A stretch of DNA of 64,000 nt from Corynebacterium sp. MSK041 (GCF_030232265.1 NZ_JASPJK010000006.1:1-64000), one strand, 5' to 3'; shown: positions 39,436 through 50,835, counted from the stretch's first letter. The notes: a model not told the origin generated them from the letters alone. Numbers and translations: made by a program.

Positions 39436-40371
39436 ATGATCGTCACACTGTCTGACACCTCCACCCGGGAGATCACCAAACTTCTCCTGGACAATCAGGA
39501 AAACCACTCCTTGGCCACGGGCCGAGTACTCACCCTCATCGTTGTTGCGGATATCGCCGATGATGTGGAATCCATCCTCGATAACGTCCGCAGTGCCTCC
39601 CATGAGCACCCAGCACGCGTTCTCATGCTCATCACAGGCAACCCCGACGGGGAAGCTTCAATGGACGCGCAGGCTATCTTGTCGTCGGATGCTGGGGCTT
39701 CGGAGATCGTCGTGATGGATCTGCACGGGGATTTGGCTAACAACCTTGATTCCGTCGTTACGCCTTTGCTTCTACCGGACACCCCGATTGTGACGTGGTG
39801 GCCATCAACCGCACCGGCGGATCCGATCCTGCACCCATTGGGCCGCCTTGCCCACCGGCGCATCACGAATGCCCGTGAGAATGTGGACGGCAACACCCTC
39901 CTGCGCCTGGCAAATGGCTACTCCCCTGGGGACTCGGACATGATGTGGTCCCGCATCACTAACTGGCGTGGCGTCGTTGCCTCAGCCGTGGATGCGTACC
40001 CGCACGACCCGATCACCGCGGTGGAGATTGATGGGCCGGACGATGACCCGAGCGTGGATATGGCAGCCGGTTGGCTGGCAGCATGCCTTGACCTCGAAGT
40101 CCACCGCACGACTAGTGGGGAGACGCGCTCCGAGCCCTCACGCTACTTCCCGGTACGCCGCCTTACGCTGCAGCGCGAATCCGGCCCTGTGACAGTCAGC
40201 GTGAAGGACGATAAAACGGTGCGCGTCACTGTCCCCGGCATCGGCGCGCAATTCGTAGCCCTTGGCACGCGCAGTGATGCAGACTGTTTGGCAGAAGAAT
40301 TGCGGCACCTTGATCCCGACTTTGCGTACTCGCAGGCGTTGAAAGCACTACCGAACGTGAAAGTTGTCTAA
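39436..40371 (+). CDS. opcA: Glucose-6-phosphate dehydrogenase assembly protein OpcA
   Basis: The 311-residue protein shows the OpcA pattern: early TREITKLLLDNQ, the central LPDTPIVTWWPSTAPADP and PLGRLAHRRITNA, and AVEIDGPDDDPSVDMAAGWLA. OpcA forms a complex with Zwf and is required for its activity or assembly in actinobacteria and cyanobacteria. It starts 23 nt after the zwf stop. Confidence 0.95.
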   Translation: MIVTLSDTSTREITKLLLDNQENHSLATGRVLTLIVVADIADDVESILDNVRSASHEHPARVLMLITGNPDGEASMDAQAILSSDAGASEIVVMDLHGDLANNLDSVVTPLLLPDTPIVTWWPSTAPADPILHPLGRLAHRRITNARENVDGNTLLRLANGYSPGDSDMMWSRITNWRGVVASAVDAYPHDPITAVEIDGPDDDPSVDMAAGWLAACLDLEVHRTTSGETRSEPSRYFPVRRLTLQRESGPVTVSVKDDKTVRVTVPGIGAQFVALGTRSDADCLAEELRHLDPDFAYSQALKALPNVKVV

Positions 40372-40411
40372 AGTCGGAAGACAGTAAAGCACCACAAGGA
40401 GCGATGAGCAC

Positions 40412-41143
40412 ATGGTTAGCGTCGAAAAAGTCCCCAACCTGGATGTTTTGATTGATCAGGCATCCAGTCGATTCGTAGACACCGTCGCGGAGATTGTGAA
40501 CTCCGATGACGGCGGCGTCCACGGGGATGGCATCGCGCGCGTTGTCTTCACTGGTGGCGGTGCTGGCATCAAGCTGCTGTCCCGCCTCGTCCGAGCAAAG
40601 ACACTCGACTGGTCCCGCATCCACGTCTTCTTCGGCGATGAGCGCAACGTGCCGGTGTATGACCCAGAATCCAACGAAGGTCAGGCGCGTTACGCGCTGC
40701 TGAACCACGTTCACATCCCAGAAGCCAACATTCATGGCTACCGGGCCGGCAGCACCACGTTGGAAGACGCCGCGGAGAACTACGCGCGCGCAATCGAGCA
40801 ATTCGCCCCGCAAGGTTTTGACCTTCACCTGATGGGCATGGGCCCAGACGGCCACATCAATTCCCTGTTCCCCCACTCCAAGCAGCTGGCCGAGCGTGAC
40901 CAGCTCGTCGTTGCTGTGAAGGACTCCCCGAAACCACCCGCAGAGCGCATCACTCTCGCCTTGCCGGCCGTGGCCCGCGCACGCGAAGTATGGCTGCTCG
41001 TCTCCGGTTCAGAGAAGGCCCCCGCAGCACATCAGCTTATAGCCGGCACAGTCTCCGACGAATGGCCCGTCACGCTCATCCCTGAGCTGGCGGACACCGT
41101 TCTTTTTATCACCGAGGACGCTGCCACAAGTCCAGAGATCTAG
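40412..41143 (+). CDS. pgl: 6-phosphogluconolactonase
   Basis: The 243-residue SugarP_isomerase-fold protein shows VFTGGGAGIKLLSRLV, IHVFFGDERNVPVYDPESN with the conserved DER, and HLMGMGPDGHINSLFP with the active-site His (all pgl/devB signatures). It hydrolyses 6-phosphogluconolactone made by Zwf. It lies 40 nt after opcA with AAGGAG before the start. No clear terminator follows; 321 bp without genes come next. Confidence 0.95.
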   Translation: MVSVEKVPNLDVLIDQASSRFVDTVAEIVNSDDGGVHGDGIARVVFTGGGAGIKLLSRLVRAKTLDWSRIHVFFGDERNVPVYDPESNEGQARYALLNHVHIPEANIHGYRAGSTTLEDAAENYARAIEQFAPQGFDLHLMGMGPDGHINSLFPHSKQLAERDQLVVAVKDSPKPPAERITLALPAVARAREVWLLVSGSEKAPAAHQLIAGTVSDEWPVTLIPELADTVLFITEDAATSPEI

Positions 41144-41178
41144 ATCTTGCTTTGGCGCCGCCCGTGCGCCATTTGGCT

Positions 41179-41218
41179 CTGTTTGGCTCCGCTTATCCCT
41201 GTTTGGCCCCGCTTAGCC
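41179..41218. repeat. Tandem 20-bp repeat, two units
   Basis: CTGTTTGGCYCCGCTTAKCC occurs twice head to tail (41179-41198, 41199-41218) with two differences, and a partial third unit (ATTTGGCTCT) precedes it. It lies in the 321-bp gene-free gap between pgl and secG. Confidence 0.7.
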
Positions 41219-41245
41219 CGGCTCAGCTCTTGAGCACCAACTCCC

Positions 41246-41346
41246 TGTGTAAACGCTTACATTGCACCGGTAACTACCAAGCAGTAGAAATTTTCTACCA
41301 GGGATTCTATCGGTGCCAGTTTTTTCGCGATGTAAATCTTTACACA
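41246..41346. repeat. Nested inverted-repeat block with operator-like palindromes
   Basis: Three inverted repeats share almost one centre: TGTGTAAA/TTTACACA (41246-41253, 41339-41346), CACCGGTA/TATCGGTG (41265-41272, 41308-41315; one mismatch) and GTAGAAA-T-TTTCTAC (41284-41298). The outer arms lie in two palindromes, TGTAAACGCTTACA (41248-41261), which fits the LacI/CcpA-type cre consensus TGNAANCGNTNNCA, and TGTAAATCTTTACA (41331-41344). It may be a double operator, a structured RNA or a small repeat element. No coding frame is credible here. Confidence 0.55.
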
Positions 41347-41420
41347 GCCCCAGCTAAAAGCGGTGACCAAGGCCACCCCTCGCCTCCCCCCCTAACACTT
41401 ATTTTTCCCTCTCGAACGTG

Positions 41421-41450
41421 AAAAAGCCGGGACGATTTTCGTCCCGGCTT
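41421..41450 (-). terminator. Intrinsic terminator of secG
   Basis: On the minus strand AAGCCGGGACGA pairs perfectly with TCGTCCCGGCTT around AAAA, followed by TTT. It ends the gap-pgk-tpi-secG transcription unit just after the secG stop. Confidence 0.9.
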
Positions 41451-41464
41451 ACTGCTTGTACGAG

Positions 41465-41701
41465 CTAGAGGCCGTACGCCTGAATGAGATTCAAGCCGAT
41501 GATGCAGAGGATCCAGATAACCGCGACGATGACGGTGTAGCGGTTCAGGTTCTTCTCCACCACGGTCGAACCAGAGAGATTTGCCTGGACACCGCCACCG
41601 AAGAGGCTGGACAGACCGCCACCTTTGCCGCGGTGCAGGAGGACAAAGACACTCATCAGGATTGATGCGATAACCAGAATGATCTGCAGTGTCAGGGTCA
41701 T
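41465..41701 (-). CDS. secG: Preprotein translocase subunit SecG
   Basis: The 78-residue protein has two membrane helices (LQIILVIASILMSVFVLL and YTVIVAVIWILCIIGLNLI) joined by the conserved loop HRGKGGGLSSLFGGG. It is the small SecYEG subunit. ATG 41701 gives the normal SecG N-terminus. It is the last gene after gap-pgk-tpiA, as in other corynebacteria. Confidence 0.93.
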   Translation of the reverse strand: MTLTLQIILVIASILMSVFVLLHRGKGGGLSSLFGGGVQANLSGSTVVEKNLNRYTVIVAVIWILCIIGLNLIQAYGL

Positions 41702-41809
41702 GGGTGTGTCTGCCTCCAAATGTGGGTGCGGGTTAACTCATCATATGGTACACCAGCGCCGGGACAGTTCCAGCATTGCTGGCCCCGGTGTGTGGCGTAC
41801 CGGGTGGTT

Positions 41810-42595
41810 TTAGCTGCGCACTGCATCGCCGGCCACCGCCACCAACTTGGCAAAGTCAGCGCCGTCGAGGGATGCTCCGCCGACGAGGCCTCCATCAACA
41901 TCGGGTTGGCCGATGATCTCAGCAACCGTCTCCGTCTTCACGGAGCCGCCGTAAAGAATGCGGATGCCAGCGGCGACGTCGGGGCCTGCCAGCTCACTAA
42001 TGAGCGATCGAATTGCCGCGCACATCTCCTGAGCATCAGCCGCGGAAGCGCTCTTACCGGTGCCGATCGCCCAGACCGGCTCGTACGCAATAACCACGTT
42101 TGCCAGCGCAGCGGCATCTAGCCCGGCGAGCGACGCGCGGGTTTGCTCAACGACGAATTCAACGTGGTTACCTGCCTCGCGCACATCGAGCTGCTCGCCG
42201 ACACACACGATCGGGGTGATCCCCTGGCCCAACGCTGCCTTGGCCTTCGCGGCCACCAGCTCATCGGACTCATTGTGGTATTCACGGCGCTCGGAGTGGC
42301 CCACCACTGCCCAGGTGCAGTCGAGCTTGGCCAGCATCTGTGCGGATACCTCACCGGTGTATGCGCCCGCTTCGTGTTGGGAAACGTCTTGCGCACCGTA
42401 AGTGATCTGCAGCTTGTCACCCTGTACCAGGGTCTGCAGGGAGCGTAGGTCGGTGAACGGCACCGTGAGGGCTACGTCCACGTCTTCGTAGTAATCCTTC
42501 GGCAGAGCAAAGGCGAGGCGCTGCGCCTGGGAGATCGCCTCAAGGTGGTCATGGTTCATCTTCCAGTTACCGGCGATGAGCGGCTTACGTGCCAT
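41810..42595 (-). CDS. tpiA: Triosephosphate isomerase
   Basis: The 261-residue TIM barrel has N-terminal [12 protein letters not shown] with Asn and Lys of the active site, the electrophilic His in [11 protein letters not shown], the catalytic Glu in [17 protein letters not shown] and the phosphate loop [10 protein letters not shown] / [13 protein letters not shown] 42595 gives the standard start; it is 28 nt downstream of pgk. Part of the gap-pgk-tpi glycolytic unit. Confidence 0.97.
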   Translation of the reverse strand: MARKPLIAGNWKMNHDHLEAISQAQRLAFALPKDYYEDVDVALTVPFTDLRSLQTLVQGDKLQITYGAQDVSQHEAGAYTGEVSAQMLAKLDCTWAVVGHSERREYHNESDELVAAKAKAALGQGITPIVCVGEQLDVREAGNHVEFVVEQTRASLAGLDAAALANVVIAYEPVWAIGTGKSASAADAQEMCAAIRSLISELAGPDVAAGIRILYGGSVKTETVAEIIGQPDVDGGLVGGASLDGADFAKLVAVAGDAVRS

Positions 42596-42623
42596 GAGAA
42601 ATCCTTTCTTCAGGTAAGCGGGA

Positions 42624-43844
42624 TTAGTTAGCTTCCAGCACTGCCACGCCTGGCAGCTCCTTGCCTTCAACCAGCTCGAGGGAGGCGCCGCCACCGGTGG
42701 AGATGTGGGAGAAACCGTTCTCATCCAGGCCAAGCGTACGCACGGACGCGGCAGAGTCGCCGCCACCAACGACGGTGAAGGAACCGTTGTTAGCGGTTGC
42801 ATCGATCATTGCCTGGGCAACAGCGCGGGTGCCGTCGGCGAAGTTCGGCTTCTCAAATACACCCATCGGGCCGTTCCAGAACACGGTCTTGGAATCAGCA
42901 ATGATCTCCGCGTACTTCTTTGCGGTCTCCGGGCCGATATCCAGGGACAGCCAGCCCTCCGGAATACCGTCAAGGTCCACGACCTTACGGTCCGCATCAT
43001 TATCGAATTCGGAAGCAGCAACGAGGTCCACTGGCAATACGAGCTTGTCACCGTACTTAGCCAGGAGCTCCTTGCAGGTGTTCACCATCTCCTCTTGGAG
43101 CAGGGACGCCTGGGTGTTGTGGCCCTGGGCGGTGAGGAAGGTGTAGCACATGCCACCACCGATGATGACCTTGTCGGCCTTCTCCGCCAGTGCTTCAATC
43201 ACACCGAGCTTGTCGGACACCTTGGAGCCGCCGAGGACGACGATGTACGGCGCCGTCGGATTGTCCTTGATCGCAGCCAGCTTCTCTACCTCAGCTTGGA
43301 CCAGGTAACCCGCGTAAGCCGGGAGACGCTTGGCCACGTCGTAGACGGAAGCCTGGGCTCGGTGGACCACACCGAAACCATCGGACACGAAAGCGCCGTC
43401 GTCAGCAGCGAGAGCCGCAAGCTCATCGGCAAACGAGCCGCGCTCAGCATCGTCCTTGGAGGTCTCGCGCGCATCGAAACGCACGTTCTCCACGAGCAAC
43501 ACGTCGCCCTCGGATAGGCCGTTGGCACGCTCGTGTGCATCCTCACCCGTGACATCAGAAGCCAGAGCAACGTACTGGCCGAGCTTCTCAGACAATGCCT
43601 CCGCAACCGGCTTCAAGGAATACTTCGGGTTGACCTCACCCTTCGGGCGGCCGAGGTGGGCGGTGAGGATGACCTTCGCTCCCCCGTCGATAAGCGCCTG
43701 GATGGTTGGCAGAGAAGCATCGATACGACCAGCGTCCGTGATGTTGCCGTCATCATCGAGCGGAACGTTGAAGTCCGAGCGGACGAGCACGTGGCGGCCG
43801 TCAACGCCTTCCTTCAGCAGCTCATCAATAGAACGTACAGCCAT
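42624..43844 (-). CDS. pgk: Phosphoglycerate kinase
   Basis: The 406-residue two-domain kinase shows [37 protein letters not shown] with the substrate His/Arg, and the nucleotide side [18 protein letters not shown] and [20 protein letters not shown] 43844 has AAGGAG 9 nt upstream. A GCTTATCGACG motif in reverse orientation (43685-43695) encodes ALIDGG. A stem-loop lies in the 136-bp gap after gap. Confidence 0.97.
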   Translation of the reverse strand: MAVRSIDELLKEGVDGRHVLVRSDFNVPLDDDGNITDAGRIDASLPTIQALIDGGAKVILTAHLGRPKGEVNPKYSLKPVAEALSEKLGQYVALASDVTGEDAHERANGLSEGDVLLVENVRFDARETSKDDAERGSFADELAALAADDGAFVSDGFGVVHRAQASVYDVAKRLPAYAGYLVQAEVEKLAAIKDNPTAPYIVVLGGSKVSDKLGVIEALAEKADKVIIGGGMCYTFLTAQGHNTQASLLQEEMVNTCKELLAKYGDKLVLPVDLVAASEFDNDADRKVVDLDGIPEGWLSLDIGPETAKKYAEIIADSKTVFWNGPMGVFEKPNFADGTRAVAQAMIDATANNGSFTVVGGGDSAASVRTLGLDENGFSHISTGGGASLELVEGKELPGVAVLEAN

Positions 43845-43907
43845 TGTGGTTGTCTCCTTCAAGAGTTATTGGATTGTGGCGGGAAAACGTGAGTATGCGC
43901 ATACGCG

Positions 43908-43946
43908 AAACCCGGAGGAATGTGCGTGGCACTCCCCCGGGCTTTT
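43908..43946 (-). other. Stem-loop in the gap-pgk intergenic region
   Basis: AAGCCCGGGGGAG and CCTCCGGGTTT on the minus strand can pair with small mismatches around a 14-nt loop; only TTT follows. It may act as a partial terminator or processing signal that sets gap above pgk expression. Confidence 0.45.
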
Positions 43947-43980
43947 GCTCAGGCACGCGCGGGGCGCGGAAGTTGCCGGT

Positions 43981-45009
<1,029 letters not shown>

Positions 45010-45130
45010 TTATCTAGGTGTTCTGTCCAGACCGTGAACCGATTACAACGTCAACCCGCGGCCTCTTACTCCCAGTGTAGAGAATTGAACCCGTAGTCGC
45101 AGGGGCACGCGGAATTACCAAAACCTGGCT

Positions 45131-46102
45131 TTAATCCTCTTCAGTCACCGCTGCATGCGTATCCGGTATGCCCAGTTCCTTTGCCCGTTTATCGGCCAAA
45201 GACAGCAGACGGCGGATACGGCCCGCCACGGCGTCCTTAGTCATCTGGGGCTCAGCCAGGCGGCCAAGCTCTTCCAGGGAAGCGTGGCGGTGCTTGACGC
45301 GGAGGAACCCGGCGTCAGCCAGGTGTTCTGGAACATCATCGCCGAGAATTGTCATTGCCCGGTCAACGCGGGCAGCAGCTGCTGCGGCGGCTTGGGCGGA
45401 GCGGCGCTGGTTGGCATCGTCAAAATTCGCGTGGTGGCTTGCACTGGTCCGCTCTTCGCGCTTGATGCGTTTTTCATCCCATTCCAGTCGCGCGCGCGGT
45501 GCGCCCATGCGGGACAGGAGGATGCCAATGCCATCACCATCACGCAGGAAGACACGTTCGGTGCCGCGGGTCTCTTTGGTTTTAGCGGCCACGGACAAAC
45601 GGCGCGCCAGACCAACTAACGCCAGCGCAGTCTCCTGCCGTGGGCAGATAACCTCAAGTGCAGCGGTGCGGCCTGGTTCAGTCAGGGAACCCCGCGCCAA
45701 AAAGGCGCCACGCCAGGCGGCTTCCACTTCGCCGATCGTGCCGGAAATGATGTTGCGCGGCAGACCAACAACCGGGTGCCCTGATGCGGTGACCAGACGG
45801 AAGCGCCGGATCACATCCTTCGCACCATCAGTGACCTTCACTTCGAAGCAGGCTTCCCGTGATTGGGTGCCGGCGTTGATGTTGTTGACCTCAACGTCAA
45901 TGTCGCAGACGTCCCGGATTGTTGCGGCAAGGTGGTCCGCCACGGCACGCTCTGCGAATTCCGCGCGGATCTCAAGTCCGCGTAGGCCTTGTTCAAACTC
46001 GCTAGCTACTCGCAGCATTGCGGTCGCCTCAGCGATCCGGGCATCCGCACCAGTGGGGGCCACACCCAGGAGTTCGTCTTTGACTTTCGACGTCAATGCC
46101 AC
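45131..46102 (-). CDS. whiA: WhiA-like DNA-binding regulator
   Basis: The 323-residue protein has a LAGLIDADG-derived N-terminal domain (HLAATIRDVCDIDVEV; AAWRGAFLARGSLTEPGR) and a C-terminal HTH (EELGRLAEPQMTKDAVAGRIRRL). WhiA controls cell-division genes in actinobacteria. I prefer GTG 46102, which gives MALTSKVKDELLGV; an ATG at 46114 has its AAAGG directly touching the start codon. It is the last gene of uvrC-rapZ-yvcK-whiA, 35 nt after yvcK. Confidence 0.93.
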   Translation of the reverse strand: MALTSKVKDELLGVAPTGADARIAEATAMLRVASEFEQGLRGLEIRAEFAERAVADHLAATIRDVCDIDVEVNNINAGTQSREACFEVKVTDGAKDVIRRFRLVTASGHPVVGLPRNIISGTIGEVEAAWRGAFLARGSLTEPGRTAALEVICPRQETALALVGLARRLSVAAKTKETRGTERVFLRDGDGIGILLSRMGAPRARLEWDEKRIKREERTSASHHANFDDANQRRSAQAAAAAAARVDRAMTILGDDVPEHLADAGFLRVKHRHASLEELGRLAEPQMTKDAVAGRIRRLLSLADKRAKELGIPDTHAAVTEED

Positions 46103-46137
46103 GTTCCCATTCATCCTTTCCGTTTGCTCACATCAGC

Positions 46138-47139
46138 TTAGTTTCCACGCACAAGCGTTGTGATGGCAGCTGCCAGTTTTTCTGGATTGTGCCTGCTCGT
46201 CCGCTGTCCTGCCGCGTCAACCTCGGCGAGATCCGCAAACGTCACATCGGCTCCGGCATTCGCCGCGGCCCGTTGGAGGTAGGCCCTCTCTCCTTGCGAC
46301 AGCATGATGCCCGAGTCAGCCAAAAAGTGGTCGACTTTTAAGGTCGGCGCATGCTGGTTGAACACGTGGATATGGCGCTCCGTAGTGAATCCTGGGGTCT
46401 CCCCTGCCTCTGGGGACAGGTTCAGGATGACAATGACGGTGGCCTTTGTTTCAGTCAGGGCCTGCACAATCTCTGGAATCAGCAGGTGCGGAATCACAGA
46501 GGAGAACCAGGAGCCCGGCCCAATGGTCACCACATCAGCGTTGAGGATCGCCTCTACCGCAGCGGGGTTGGCCGGTGGCTTCGCGGGAAGGATTCGAACG
46601 CGGCGAACGGATCCTGGGGTGGTGGCCACCGCCACCTGGCCGCGCACAGACCGGACCACCCGCGGGTCATCATCTAGCCCCGCTACGTCCGCTTCAATGT
46701 CGAGCGGTTCCAAGGCCACCGGCAGAACCCGTCCGACGGTCTGCGTCCACTGCCCCACTGTGTCCAACGCCCGCTGCAAGTCCCCATACGCCTCCGCCAT
46801 TCCAGCGATGATGAGGTTGCCCACCGCGTGGCCCGCCATGGCACCGTTGCCACCAAAACGGTGCTGGATGATGTCTTTCCATTCCTCCCCGAACTCGGTC
46901 GACGGCGTCAAAGCTGCCAGCGCCATGCGGAGATCTCCTGGCGGCACAATGTCCAGCTCACGGCGCAAGCGACCGGACGAACCACCGTCATCGGCAACGG
47001 TGACAATGGCGTTCACGTGATAATCACTAGGATCACCAAGACCAGGATCCTGAGCCGCGATCTGCTTCGCCGCTAGAAGCGTCTGGTGGAGTCCGTGGCC
47101 GCCACCAAGGCTGGCTACGTTGATGTGAGGGGCGTTCAT
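46138..47139 (-). CDS. YvcK family (CofD-like) protein
   Basis: The 333-residue protein has a Gly-rich nucleotide loop at the N-terminus (VASLGGGHGLHQTLLA), then VTVADDGGSSGRLRRELDIVPPGDLRMALAAL and VTIGPGSWFSSVIPHLL, all classical for YvcK/CuvA proteins. They bind UDP-sugars and affect cell-wall and carbon metabolism; no enzymatic reaction is shown. The order uvrC-rapZ-yvcK-whiA is conserved in Gram-positive bacteria. Confidence 0.92.
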   Translation of the reverse strand: MNAPHINVASLGGGHGLHQTLLAAKQIAAQDPGLGDPSDYHVNAIVTVADDGGSSGRLRRELDIVPPGDLRMALAALTPSTEFGEEWKDIIQHRFGGNGAMAGHAVGNLIIAGMAEAYGDLQRALDTVGQWTQTVGRVLPVALEPLDIEADVAGLDDDPRVVRSVRGQVAVATTPGSVRRVRILPAKPPANPAAVEAILNADVVTIGPGSWFSSVIPHLLIPEIVQALTETKATVIVILNLSPEAGETPGFTTERHIHVFNQHAPTLKVDHFLADSGIMLSQGERAYLQRAAANAGADVTFADLAEVDAAGQRTSRHNPEKLAAAITTLVRGN

Positions 47140-47205
47140 GATGGGAAGTCTTTCTCTTGCTCAAAGGGGCTTGCCGTATCACCGTCTGCGCACTGCGCAC
47201 GGAGA

Positions 47206-48081
47206 CTAGTGCCGCTTCAGATCCCTATGCATCACAGCAACGTCCACTTCCCCACGCGCACCAAGCCGTCGCCCGATTTCCTCGGAGACCGCCACGGAGC
47301 GGTGGTGCCCACCCGTGCAGCCAATGCCCACGGTGACAAAGTCTTTGCCCTCGTGTTTGTAGCCAGCCATCATGGAGCTGAGTAGGTCCACAACCCCGTC
47401 GATAAACTCGTCCGCGCCAGGCCGAGACAGCACGTAATCGCTGACGGGCTTGTCCACACCGCGGAAGTCACGGAGCTCCTCAATCCAGTAAGGGTTGGGC
47501 AGGAAGCGCACGTCAAAGATCAGGTCAGCATCACGCGGGGAGCCATGCTTGAAACCGAAGGACTCGACGGTCACATGCTGTTTCGTCGAGCCAAGATCAC
47601 CGGCGGAGGCCTCGATCGCACGACGCAGATCATGAATGGACAGGTTCGAGGAATCGATGATCACGTCCGCTGTTTCACGCACGCGCGCGAGCTCAGCGCG
47701 TTCACGCGCGATACCCACGTGCAGCGGGTTGTCGCCCTGCAGCGGGTGGGTGCGACGCACGCTATCAAAGCGTTTGATCAGCACCTCGTCGCGGGCTTCA
47801 AGGAAGAGAATGAAGGGGTTGTAGCCGCGTTCACGCGCCTGCTCGATGAAGTCCATGAGCGACCCGCGGAAGATGCGTGCGCGCACGTCTGTCACCACGG
47901 CGAGTTTGTCCACCGGGGAATCTTCGGCCATAGCCATGTCCATCAATTCGAGGCCGAGCTGCGGTGGGAGGTTCTCAGAGACGAAGTAGCCTTTGTCTTC
48001 AAAGACGTTTGCTGCGCTGGACAACCCGCCGCCGGACATTCCGGTGATGATCACGGGGCGCGGTGCGGAAGAGGAAGTCAT
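47206..48081 (-). CDS. rapZ: RapZ family nucleotide-binding protein
   Basis: The 291-residue protein has an N-terminal P-loop-like [19 protein letters not shown] (the Walker Lys is replaced, as in other actinobacterial members), then [33 protein letters not shown] and the C-terminal domain with [21 protein letters not shown]. In E. coli RapZ links GlmS control to sRNA decay; in actinobacteria the role is unproven. ATG 48081 (MTSSSAPRP) was chosen over upstream ATGs at 48090 and 48099, but the choice is weak. Confidence 0.9.
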   Translation of the reverse strand: MTSSSAPRPVIITGMSGGGLSSAANVFEDKGYFVSENLPPQLGLELMDMAMAEDSPVDKLAVVTDVRARIFRGSLMDFIEQARERGYNPFILFLEARDEVLIKRFDSVRRTHPLQGDNPLHVGIARERAELARVRETADVIIDSSNLSIHDLRRAIEASAGDLGSTKQHVTVESFGFKHGSPRDADLIFDVRFLPNPYWIEELRDFRGVDKPVSDYVLSRPGADEFIDGVVDLLSSMMAGYKHEGKDFVTVGIGCTGGHHRSVAVSEEIGRRLGARGEVDVAVMHRDLKRH

Positions 48082-48120
48082 GTGCCCCATCGTATCCAAA
48101 GAGACAAAGCATGTAGCTGC

Positions 48121-50205
48121 TTATCGACGTTCCCCCTGCAAATGGTCATACACCTTCTGCGCGAGCTTTGGCCCCATACCTGGGACCTCGGTGATGTCCT
48201 CGACGCTGGCAGCTTTGAGCTTCTTCACACTGCCGAAGTGCTTCACCAGGTCACTGCGGCGCGCTGGCCCGAGTCCTGGGATTCCGTCGAGAGCCGAGGC
48301 GCGCATGCGCTTGGAGCGTTGCTGGCGGTGGTAGGTGATGGCAAAACGGTGTGCTTCATCACGGATCTGCTGGAGCAGGTACATACCCTCGGAGTTGCGG
48401 GGCAGAATGAGCGGCTCATCATCGTATGGCACCCACACCTCTTCGAGCCGCTTGGCTAGGCCGATGAGGGCGACGTCGACGACCCCGAGATCGTCGAAAA
48501 CTGCTTGGGCCGCATTGACCTGTGGTTTGCCGCCGTCGACGATGAACAGCTGCGGCGGGTAGGCAAAGCGTTTGTTGCTTGCTGTTTCCACCGCGTCATC
48601 TGTTTCCTCATCGGCGAAGGCAGTATTGTCCAGCTCCGGGTCCTCCGGATTGGCCAGCTTGTCCTGGGTATGGCGCTTGAATCGACGGCGAGTGACTTCG
48701 GCGATGGAGCCCACATCATCGCTGCGCCCATCCCCTGCTGCTTCCTTGATGCGGTAGCGCCGGTAGTCCGATTTCTTGGGCAGGCCATCCTCGAAGACAA
48801 CGAGGGAGGCGACCACATCCGTGCCCTGGATATGGGAAATATCAGTGCACTCGATACGCAAAGGTGCCTCGTCGAGGCCTAACGCATCCTGAATATCCTG
48901 CAGCGCCTGCGACCGCGCGGTGAGATCCCCTACCCGCTTGAGCTTGTGCTGACGCAGGGATTCCTTCGCGTTGCGGTGAACGGTCTCCATGAGCGATTTC
49001 TTATCGCCTCGCTGCGGCACCCGAATATCCACAGGACCACCACGCAATTTCTCGAGGAGCTCCTTGGTCTCCGCTGGTTCTGCGGGCATGACTTCCACGA
49101 GGATCTCACGGGGAACCGGCATCGGGGCACGTTGCGCTGCGTGGGATTCTTGGTCCACACCGCGGCGACGCACCTTCTTCGCCGCCAACCGCTCATCTTC
49201 GATACGTTCCTGCTCAACACGCTCCACGGCGTCGGAGTAGTACTGCACGAGGAAGTTCTGCATCAACACCGGCAACGCAGGATCGGCTTGGCCCTCTTCA
49301 AGGCGTTCCATGCTGCCGGGCTCATCACCTGTTTTCTCCACGACCCAGCCACGCTGGGAGCGGATACGACCTTCACGGACGGTGAAGATCTGCACGGCGG
49401 CTTCCAGCTCATCCGTATCAAAGGCGATGATGTCCGCGTCCGTGTCCATGCTCAGCACGACGGTCTGACGTTCCATGACTTTGTTGACGGCCCCGAGGTC
49501 ATCCCGAAGCCTCGCTGCTTTTTCAAACTCCAGGTTCTCACTGGCTTCCAACATCTGGTTGGTCAACGCTTTGACCAGCGCATCAGTGCGACCAGACATG
49601 AACCCCATGAAGCCGTCGACGATGTCCGCGTATTCCTCCTCGCTCACACGCGCAACGCAGGGGGCGGAACACTTATCGATGTACCCCAACAAACACGGCC
49701 GCCCCAACTGCTCGTGGCGGTTAAACACGCCGTTAGAACAGGTCCGGATGGGAAAGACGCGAGTGAGCAGATCTAAAGTTTCGCGCACCGCCCACGCATG
49801 GGAGAAGGGGCCGAAATAACGCACCCCTTTGCGGCGTGGCCCGCGGTAGAAGAAGGCCCGCGGGTAATCCTCTTTCACGCTGACCGCGAGCATGGGATAC
49901 GTCTTGTCGTCGCGGTACATGACGTTGAACCACGGGTCGAAGCGCTTGATCCACGTGTATTCCAGCTGGAGCGCTTCCACTTCGCTGGCTACAACGGTCC
50001 ACTCCACCTTCGCGGCGGTAAACACCATCTGGCGGGTGCGCGGGTGCAGCTGCTCTGGTGGCTGGAAATAGTTATTCAGGCGGGCACGCAGGTTCTTTGC
50101 TTTGCCCACATACACCACGCGCCCAGAGGCATCGCGGAACTTGTACACGCCAGGCTCCGTTGGGATGCTGCCTGGGGCGGGACGGTAGGTTGCTGGATTA
50201 GCCAA
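48121..50205 (-). CDS. uvrC: Excinuclease ABC subunit C
   Basis: The 694-residue nucleotide-excision repair nuclease shows the N-terminal GIY-YIG domain ([26 protein letters not shown]), the Cys cluster [13 protein letters not shown], a UVR motif ([17 protein letters not shown]), the RNase H-like second nuclease ([35 protein letters not shown]), and a C-terminal helix-hairpin-helix pair ([36 protein letters not shown]). Its stop codon overlaps a GCTTATCGACGTTCCCC copy of the dispersed motif (48119-48135). Confidence 0.96.
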   Translation of the reverse strand: MANPATYRPAPGSIPTEPGVYKFRDASGRVVYVGKAKNLRARLNNYFQPPEQLHPRTRQMVFTAAKVEWTVVASEVEALQLEYTWIKRFDPWFNVMYRDDKTYPMLAVSVKEDYPRAFFYRGPRRKGVRYFGPFSHAWAVRETLDLLTRVFPIRTCSNGVFNRHEQLGRPCLLGYIDKCSAPCVARVSEEEYADIVDGFMGFMSGRTDALVKALTNQMLEASENLEFEKAARLRDDLGAVNKVMERQTVVLSMDTDADIIAFDTDELEAAVQIFTVREGRIRSQRGWVVEKTGDEPGSMERLEEGQADPALPVLMQNFLVQYYSDAVERVEQERIEDERLAAKKVRRRGVDQESHAAQRAPMPVPREILVEVMPAEPAETKELLEKLRGGPVDIRVPQRGDKKSLMETVHRNAKESLRQHKLKRVGDLTARSQALQDIQDALGLDEAPLRIECTDISHIQGTDVVASLVVFEDGLPKKSDYRRYRIKEAAGDGRSDDVGSIAEVTRRRFKRHTQDKLANPEDPELDNTAFADEETDDAVETASNKRFAYPPQLFIVDGGKPQVNAAQAVFDDLGVVDVALIGLAKRLEEVWVPYDDEPLILPRNSEGMYLLQQIRDEAHRFAITYHRQQRSKRMRASALDGIPGLGPARRSDLVKHFGSVKKLKAASVEDITEVPGMGPKLAQKVYDHLQGERR

Positions 50206-50209
50206 GGGG

Positions 50210-50746
50210 CTAGTCCTCAGGCATGTATCGGGCTTCCAGCGCGCGGAAGTCCTTCACCGCAGCCACAGCTCGTTCCTTGTCCGCGGACTGGATGGCCCAC
50301 AGTGGAACATATTCGAACTCTGGCAATTCCAACCGCGCCATGCGGGAACCCTGCGGAAACGCAAGACCGTACACAACCAGCCACGGGTAGAAACGCGTGC
50401 CAATGATATTGCGCACCTCTACCCCATCCTCATTCACGCGGACGCGCGGACGGGACAACCCGATCCACGTTGCGGCAGACAGGATCAGGCCAATACCGGG
50501 GAAGGCAAACTTGTCAATGGTTGTGACAGCCGCGCCCGTAAATTCAATATCCACGACAGCACCCATGAAGATGTGCACAGCCATGATCAGCACAACCAAC
50601 ATCAGGGCAACGCGCTTCAACGCCGGCGAGGTGATTTCCAGCTCCCACGGCTTCGTCGACGTCACCGCATGCGGGTCCAACGCGTTGTAATAAGCCAGGT
50701 CCCGGTCGCTGATGCTTCGTCCCGGTGCACTGTTTGTGTTAGTCAC
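50210..50746 (-). CDS. PH-domain membrane protein
   Basis: The 178-residue protein has a soluble start ([13 protein letters not shown]), two membrane helices at about residues 45-100, and a C-terminal bacterial PH-type domain ([41 protein letters not shown]). Such proteins sit beside uvrC or rib genes in corynebacteria (cg1796-like position). The function is unknown. It lies 4 nt upstream of uvrC, so they are co-transcribed. Confidence 0.85.
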   Translation of the reverse strand: MTNTNSAPGRSISDRDLAYYNALDPHAVTSTKPWELEITSPALKRVALMLVVLIMAVHIFMGAVVDIEFTGAAVTTIDKFAFPGIGLILSAATWIGLSRPRVRVNEDGVEVRNIIGTRFYPWLVVYGLAFPQGSRMARLELPEFEYVPLWAIQSADKERAVAAVKDFRALEARYMPED

Positions 50747-50835
50747 TGCACTCTTCCGTGGTTGTTGTTCGGCGATTATTCGCTGGGTTTTCTCACGTCA
50801 TCCTACCCACGCAGCCACGTGGGCGACAAGATTCA

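Noticed and set aside
41374-41410. C-run followed by T-run after the nested palindromes, considered as 6C RNA
   Set aside because: 6C RNA needs C-rich loops in two stems; here the C-run is not in a loop of a stable stem.
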